NCBI RefSeq assembly: GCF_932526225.1
Contig: NC_064047.1
Location: 8,423,994-8,483,993, forward strand
DNA: 60,000 bases
Source of the DNA: Nematostella vectensis
Taxonomy: Eukaryota > Cnidaria > Anthozoa > Actiniaria > Edwardsiidae
Direction: 5' to 3'
Each line of letters begins with the position of its first letter. Positions within the stretch are counted from its first letter, which is position 1. The notes beneath the pieces are model-generated. The model saw only the letters and a list, made by a program, of their open reading frames with translations, ran no database searches and was not told the DNA's origin. Shown piece after piece: positions 55,420 to 60,000 of the stretch. The translations under genes were made by a program, and so were the position numbers.

Positions 55420-56507
55420 GTATGTCTTAGAACAAATCCCTCAAATGAAAGTTTTGCTCTACCAAAGCTTCGGCCTGAAATCTCTGGCTGAACGTTCTTA
55501 TAAAAATATTCTCACATCAAGATTGTAATCTCATTTCGAAGTGGAATAAATATCAATAAAAACAAAAACATTTTTAATAATTAGCTCAACTAGAACAGAT
55601 CCGGTTCAAGAAGTTTTCCTACGGTGGTTGAACCTTGGGGTTGAACTAAACTACATACGAAAGACCTGAATTTGACAATTGGCGAGATTACAACTCGCTC
55701 GGTAAAATTCTAAACACTTTTTTATAGGCTGAACTCCGTAGTGATAAAATACTGCATGTCTGAGGACCGGCTTGCTATGATAAACCCCGTGTGTAATTAT
55801 CGCAAATATTGCTGGCGAGACAACTGTCAAAAATCAAGGCTCAACAAAGCTGTTTGCATACAGTGTGGGAAGTGCTTTTGTTTTGTTGCCCAGGGGCGGG
55901 TCTAGGCCTGGGCCGAGCGGGCCCCAGACCCCCCTCCCCTATTTTCGGATATTTGACTTGAAAATAACAAGAAATATGATCAATTTTAAAAAAAAACTAA
56001 AAGCGAGATGGGTGTAATAGTGTTTATAAGATTCGACTGGTTTTATTGATGGTTCTTAAAACACATATCAAACATATTCCCCACGGATAGTGTCCTTCGT
56101 ATGCATTGCCTTACATAGGCATTGATGCCCATATTTAGAAGAGCTAAAGTTTTCCCGCTCCCTGATCTCCAGAAAATATGGTGAAAAATGCTGATTCCTG
56201 TCCATTTCAGACTCGAGGCAAAAATGTGTAAAAAAAAAAAACGTTATCGCTTGGTCAAATCTTTATCACACAAGCCTTGAAAAGCCCTTAAACCCAGGCC
56301 TCCAAGAGATGGGCCGAGCGAGTTTTAAGGTCACCCAAATATTGATATGTTTTTTTCAAAATTCAATTATTTTCTTAAGCTTTAACGCAATTGTCGATCA
56401 TTGATAACAGGACTATCGTCATTGTTTTTAATTCGGAGCTTTTCACTTTATTCCTTGTTTGATAATACCTCGCAAACGTGCCCGGCTTAGTTCTCCTGGC
56501 GATAAGA

Positions 56508-56560
56508 TCACGTGATAAACACGTGACTAGAAAAGATAAGCACGTGATCCGCGTATAAGA
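56508..56560 (+). promoter_or_regulatory. Three CACGTG E-boxes and a TATA-like box
   Basis: CACGTG occurs at 56509, 56520 and 56541 (centre spacings 11 and 21 bp, about one and two helical turns), followed by 'cgtataag' at 56552-56559, about 50 bp before the ATG at 56608. An upstream ATG at 56561 would open a 16-codon frame whose TGA overlaps the main ATG (ATGA), but the predicted RNA start lies after it. Confidence 0.6.
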
Positions 56561-56607
56561 ATGGCGAGTGGTCTATCGCCATCTCATAGCTCTACAAGGC
56601 GAGCACG

Positions 56608-57231
56608 ATGAAAGAAGTGGGAAAACACAGCATTGGAATCATCGAGTCTAGCCACACTTGGGAGTTCCTGGGAGCTAAGGCCGAGCATGCATCACTGATC
56701 ATGGAGAAAGATGTCGTCACTTTGGAGCGGTCGCCGCAGATGGCGGGAAAAACGAAACGAGGTTTAGTGCGGCAGAAAAGTGTTTGTGAGGAACTGGACG
56801 AAGATGATACAGGCAAGGAGGTGGGGAGAAATGATGACGACCGGTTTCCACTGCAAAGGCTTTCGGCCAGCAGTAGCGTCAACGCCGCGCATTTGAGAAA
56901 CGGGAAGTTGAAGATGTTCGCCATGAAGCCTTGGATAACCTTACGGGGGAAATCTTTTGATGCCGCGTGCGAAGGACGTGACGCCGCGAACAGTTCAATC
57001 AAACGGCGGGATTTGAAATTCGTCCGATCAAAAACAATGCAAGAGCCTGACCTTGAAGGTTACGAACTGGCCTTTAGGGAAACAGACTACACAGTTCGAT
57101 CGCATGAGGCGAGAAGGCTGGCGATATGCGACGAGATAGAGCGTGTCTTGGAGGAACGTGGTTCACCGTTACGCACACAGAGAAGAAATCTTATAGTCGC
57201 CGACAACCTACTCAAATGGCATCTTCTGTGA
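56608..57231 (+). CDS. Hypothetical 207-aa basic protein, single exon
   Basis: Open from ATG 56608 to TGA 57231 with balanced codon use and a promoter-like front (E-boxes and TATA). The product is rich in Lys/Arg/Glu/Asp. It includes an acidic patch (EELDEDDTGKEVG), basic stretches (KRRDLKFVRSKTMQ) and a C-terminal amphipathic part (ARRLAICDEIERVLEERGSP then LRTQRRNLIVADNLLKWHLL). It lacks membrane helices and a signal peptide, and matches no family I recognise. Compared with the ORF at 54560 it looks more like a real gene. Its position in an E-box-driven context suggests regulated expression. Confidence 0.6.
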   Translation: MKEVGKHSIGIIESSHTWEFLGAKAEHASLIMEKDVVTLERSPQMAGKTKRGLVRQKSVCEELDEDDTGKEVGRNDDDRFPLQRLSASSSVNAAHLRNGKLKMFAMKPWITLRGKSFDAACEGRDAANSSIKRRDLKFVRSKTMQEPDLEGYELAFRETDYTVRSHEARRLAICDEIERVLEERGSPLRTQRRNLIVADNLLKWHLL

Positions 57232-60000
57232 GGCCCACTAGCACGAGCAGTGAACAAAGCCTAGCCAAGGCGAATGGGTTCCTCACAGCTACATAGTTCT
57301 TCAGAAATAGTTACAAATGGTAGCAAAGCGTTGCTAAGTAGAAGGTTGAAGTATCAATGCCAAATGTGGATGGTCAAAAAGCACGCAGACAACAGAAAGG
57401 CAACCTTATCTTTGTTGTATATAAATGCAAAGAAAAGCATATGGAGTTCAAGAGAACCTGCTTTTGCACAGAGAAAGAACGAAGAGAATCAAGTAAAAAC
57501 CACAGCCATAACATCTTCCATCGATAGTTATGTGATGAGAAGTCATTAAAACGCATGCTCTTTCGGTAAACAACCCTAGCCATGACGTAATGTTAAATGA
57601 TTATCTCTTCGTGTAATTTTCTATGAACTGAAAAGGAAAGCAATCAGGTGTTCATCATCTGGAATCGAGAGAGGTTTCTGACAAGTGAAATAATGCATTA
57701 TTTCTAATCTTGATCAATATTTTGTACCAAAATGAACATGTGTACAGCTTTTAATTAGAAATTTGTTAGATCACACCTTAAAAAATGACATACGATGGTT
57801 GCATATTTGTTTTTTTTTGTACCAAAATATAAGATAACTAAAAAAATTGCGATTCGTAATTAGCGCGGAGTGGACAAGGAATATCGATATGCATAAAGAC
57901 GAGGTTTCCGCCTCGGGGGAAACGTCCAAATGGCTTCAACCCCAAATCCTTCCTTCACAATTACTCCCTTAAATATAACAAAGTCTATTAATAGGTTATA
58001 AATCTTCCGGGGTTCAGGTTTAAAATTTCACTTCTCCAGTCGGTTCAGGTTTAAAATCTCACTTCTCCAGTCTAAGTGCTTAAAAGTGTTTCGCTTTTTG
58101 GGGGCGTTTTCCTGATTTCAGATAAGTATAATGGCAAATGCCAAAATGTCAGCTGTATAGATGTGGCTCGCTGGCGAGCGCGTTCTCTTGCTATTCACAA
58201 CTTCAAAAATTCTTAAATAGTAAGATTTTTTTAATGGCTTTTGTCATCTAAGATCAATTTAACAAGTTTCACCGCCACAAATTACTGTAAATGTGATCAT
58301 TTTAAGGGTTTGAAACGGTTGGAGGAGTGAATTGATAAATAATGGATTTCACCAGCCTGTGTTCTACAACACTGATTTGACGCAGGTGCAGATTATATAA
58401 AGTTATTAAGTATAGAAATATTTGTAAAGGTAGAGCATATTTTGAATAAAGCTTGATTGACTTAAATACAACTAGACTCGTTGTATGAAGTCTATACCTA
58501 AATCCTGCAGGTGTGCAGTTTTCCTATTGCGATGACAGTTTCACACATGATTAATTTGACCGCTTCCTTCTCACATACTCCAGTTGAAAGCATTAATTTC
58601 TCGCCAAGTTTGACAAATAGAAGAGTCTGAACTTTGCACTTAGCTTGAGAGTTTTTGGCTGTGGTTCCGTGCAAAAGATTTGGAAAAAGAAACATTTTCA
58701 AAACACCTATAAACGCCGGTTTTTTTTTACGTTTTTCCACTTATGAATGATATATTCTAAGTGTTTTCCCATTCTAAAAATGGAATACTTTGAGTGCATT
58801 CCCACATTAAATTGATGTGTGTTATGTTGTGTTGTTTTATTTTTCAAATAGTAGCTAAAAGCTTTCTTAAATAAACACAGTTAGACACCAGTTGGCGTAC
58901 CGTTATTGTATTTATAAGTATTTTTTTTATATTGATACCATATTTTAACATAACAATATCATATTTTCTATCTCGCATTTAAAAACACAATAGTATGCAA
59001 TTTTCTATGCTTCTTTTGGGAGATTTTAGTCATTTTCGTGATGAAGTCCCTAAATCTTCAGATAAGATTATTCGAGCCAATACTGAGGGAAATAAATCAC
59101 GTCTTTCTTCCCTCGCTTCTAGAAGCGCCAAAATGTTATAAAAACATACAGTGGAAAGTGTGAGTAACTTATGTACTTTCTCAAATATAAAGCAACTACA
59201 GGGCGATTTAGAGAATCTTTATGGGTGACGTCACGTGCGGTTATCGTCTTCAGCCTTTTTTTCAGTCAAAACAACTTTATTCTGACACTTTTTCAGAAGA
59301 TTTTGAAAATATTGTTTTGACAGAATGGAAGAAACAGGAAAGCTTATTATCTAGGGACATTTTATTAAAATAGATTAAAAGAAACCTCGTTTTTTTATTG
59401 TAACAAGAGAAGAATCACAAAAAAACGCACGAGAAATCACATTATTGGTAATTTCATTCACGAATTTTAAGCCTTAAATCTTTGTTAGGTAATAATTCCT
59501 GGTTCTCTACAATTTGAAAGCATAATAACATAATTGTTTTTTTTAAATCACTTTTCACCAAAAGTGTCGGGAGATTCGCATAAAGGGATTGGTTCGGCGG
59601 GCTTTGGATCTGTTCAAAATATCGCTGAAAATTAGCCACAAAACTTATTAACTTGTTCACCCTCTAAGCAAACACCAATATATTGCTTTACTAGAATGTA
59701 TCGTGAGGGATACCGTCACCATGGGCACGCAGTAGCAAATGTCTCCTAACGCAGTAATCCCTTCACAGATTTAAAATAGCGATAGAGAGACAAAATCTGA
59801 GCAAAACATGACGTTCTTAGCGCCGTCAACTCAAATCACACTCATAAGAGTGGATAAGAACTCAGGCCTTATTTTCTACCAGCTTTTTATTTTTTACGCC
59901 TACGTTCTAAAATATTCTTTTGTTTGTTTTTCCATTTCTCTTATATTTATTATTGTATTTGTGATCAAGTGCCATGTCCTGGCGTACACCGGTAAAACCG
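57232..60000. other. AT-rich downstream region, no gene supported
   Basis: Contains a possible poly(A) signal AATAAA at 58445-58450, a 33-bp tandem duplication ('ggttcaggtttaaaat', 58013-58075) and a CRE/E-box composite 'gtgacgtcacgtgcgg' at 59225-59240. The short ORFs here (for example 58498-58740 and 59454-59660, minus) lack any recognisable motif or splice context. Confidence 0.55.

Larger units (their letters stand above)
54561..56607. other. Intergenic DNA with repeat fragments
   Basis: Contains the second G/C-run element (55234-55419) and a fragment with 'ggcgggtctaggcctgggcc' near 55893-55940 that resembles TE termini. The last 100 bp are the putative promoter of the next ORF. No gene otherwise. 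Confidence 0.55.

Overview
The window reads as intron-rich animal DNA. The encoded proteins, the AT-rich introns and the abundance of short inverted-repeat transposons suggest a cnidarian, most probably an anthozoan such as Nematostella; the species is inferred, not demonstrated. All multi-exon models below were spliced by hand. In each one GT/AG borders and codon phase agree across every intron, with one exception noted in the PHIP gene.

Layout. (1) 1-10268, plus strand: the 3' nine exons of an ionotropic-glutamate-receptor-like channel whose pore carries the K+-channel filter TVGYGD; the 5' end lies before the window. Its introns are filled by tandem arrays (85, 43, about 60 and 37 bp). (2) 12129-17378, minus strand: complete seven-exon DHDDS, the catalytic cis-prenyltransferase subunit for dolichol synthesis. 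(3) 17920-45801, plus strand: the PHIP/BRWD WD40-bromodomain chromatin protein, 42 recognised exons, head-to-head with DHDDS across about 540 bp. (4) 47363-52895, plus strand: an alanine-glyoxylate / serine-pyruvate aminotransferase (AGXT) with a mitochondrial-type N-terminus and two alternative terminal exons, the distal one ending in Ala-Arg-Leu, a peroxisomal PTS1-type tripeptide. (5) 53991-54560 (minus) and 56608-57231 (plus): two intronless ORFs that I do not recognise. The last 2.8 kb shows no gene.

Three observations stand out. The K+-signature glutamate-receptor-like channel combines a bacterial GluR0-type pore with an eukaryotic-type extra membrane helix. The AGXT locus appears able to make mitochondrial and peroxisomal enzyme from one gene by using two TATA boxes/starts and two equal-length (111 nt) last exons with separate poly(A) signals. 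Across three different genes, many intronic tandem arrays begin exactly at a splice junction and carry copies of the splice site plus adjoining exon bases, so they look seeded by duplication of exon-intron borders.

The genes are functionally unrelated (ion channel, dolichol synthesis, chromatin, glyoxylate metabolism). Mobile DNA is mainly small non-autonomous elements: a TTAA-flanked family in three copies, nested inverted-repeat elements, foldbacks, a possible SINE family in three copies and one tRNA-like SINE.
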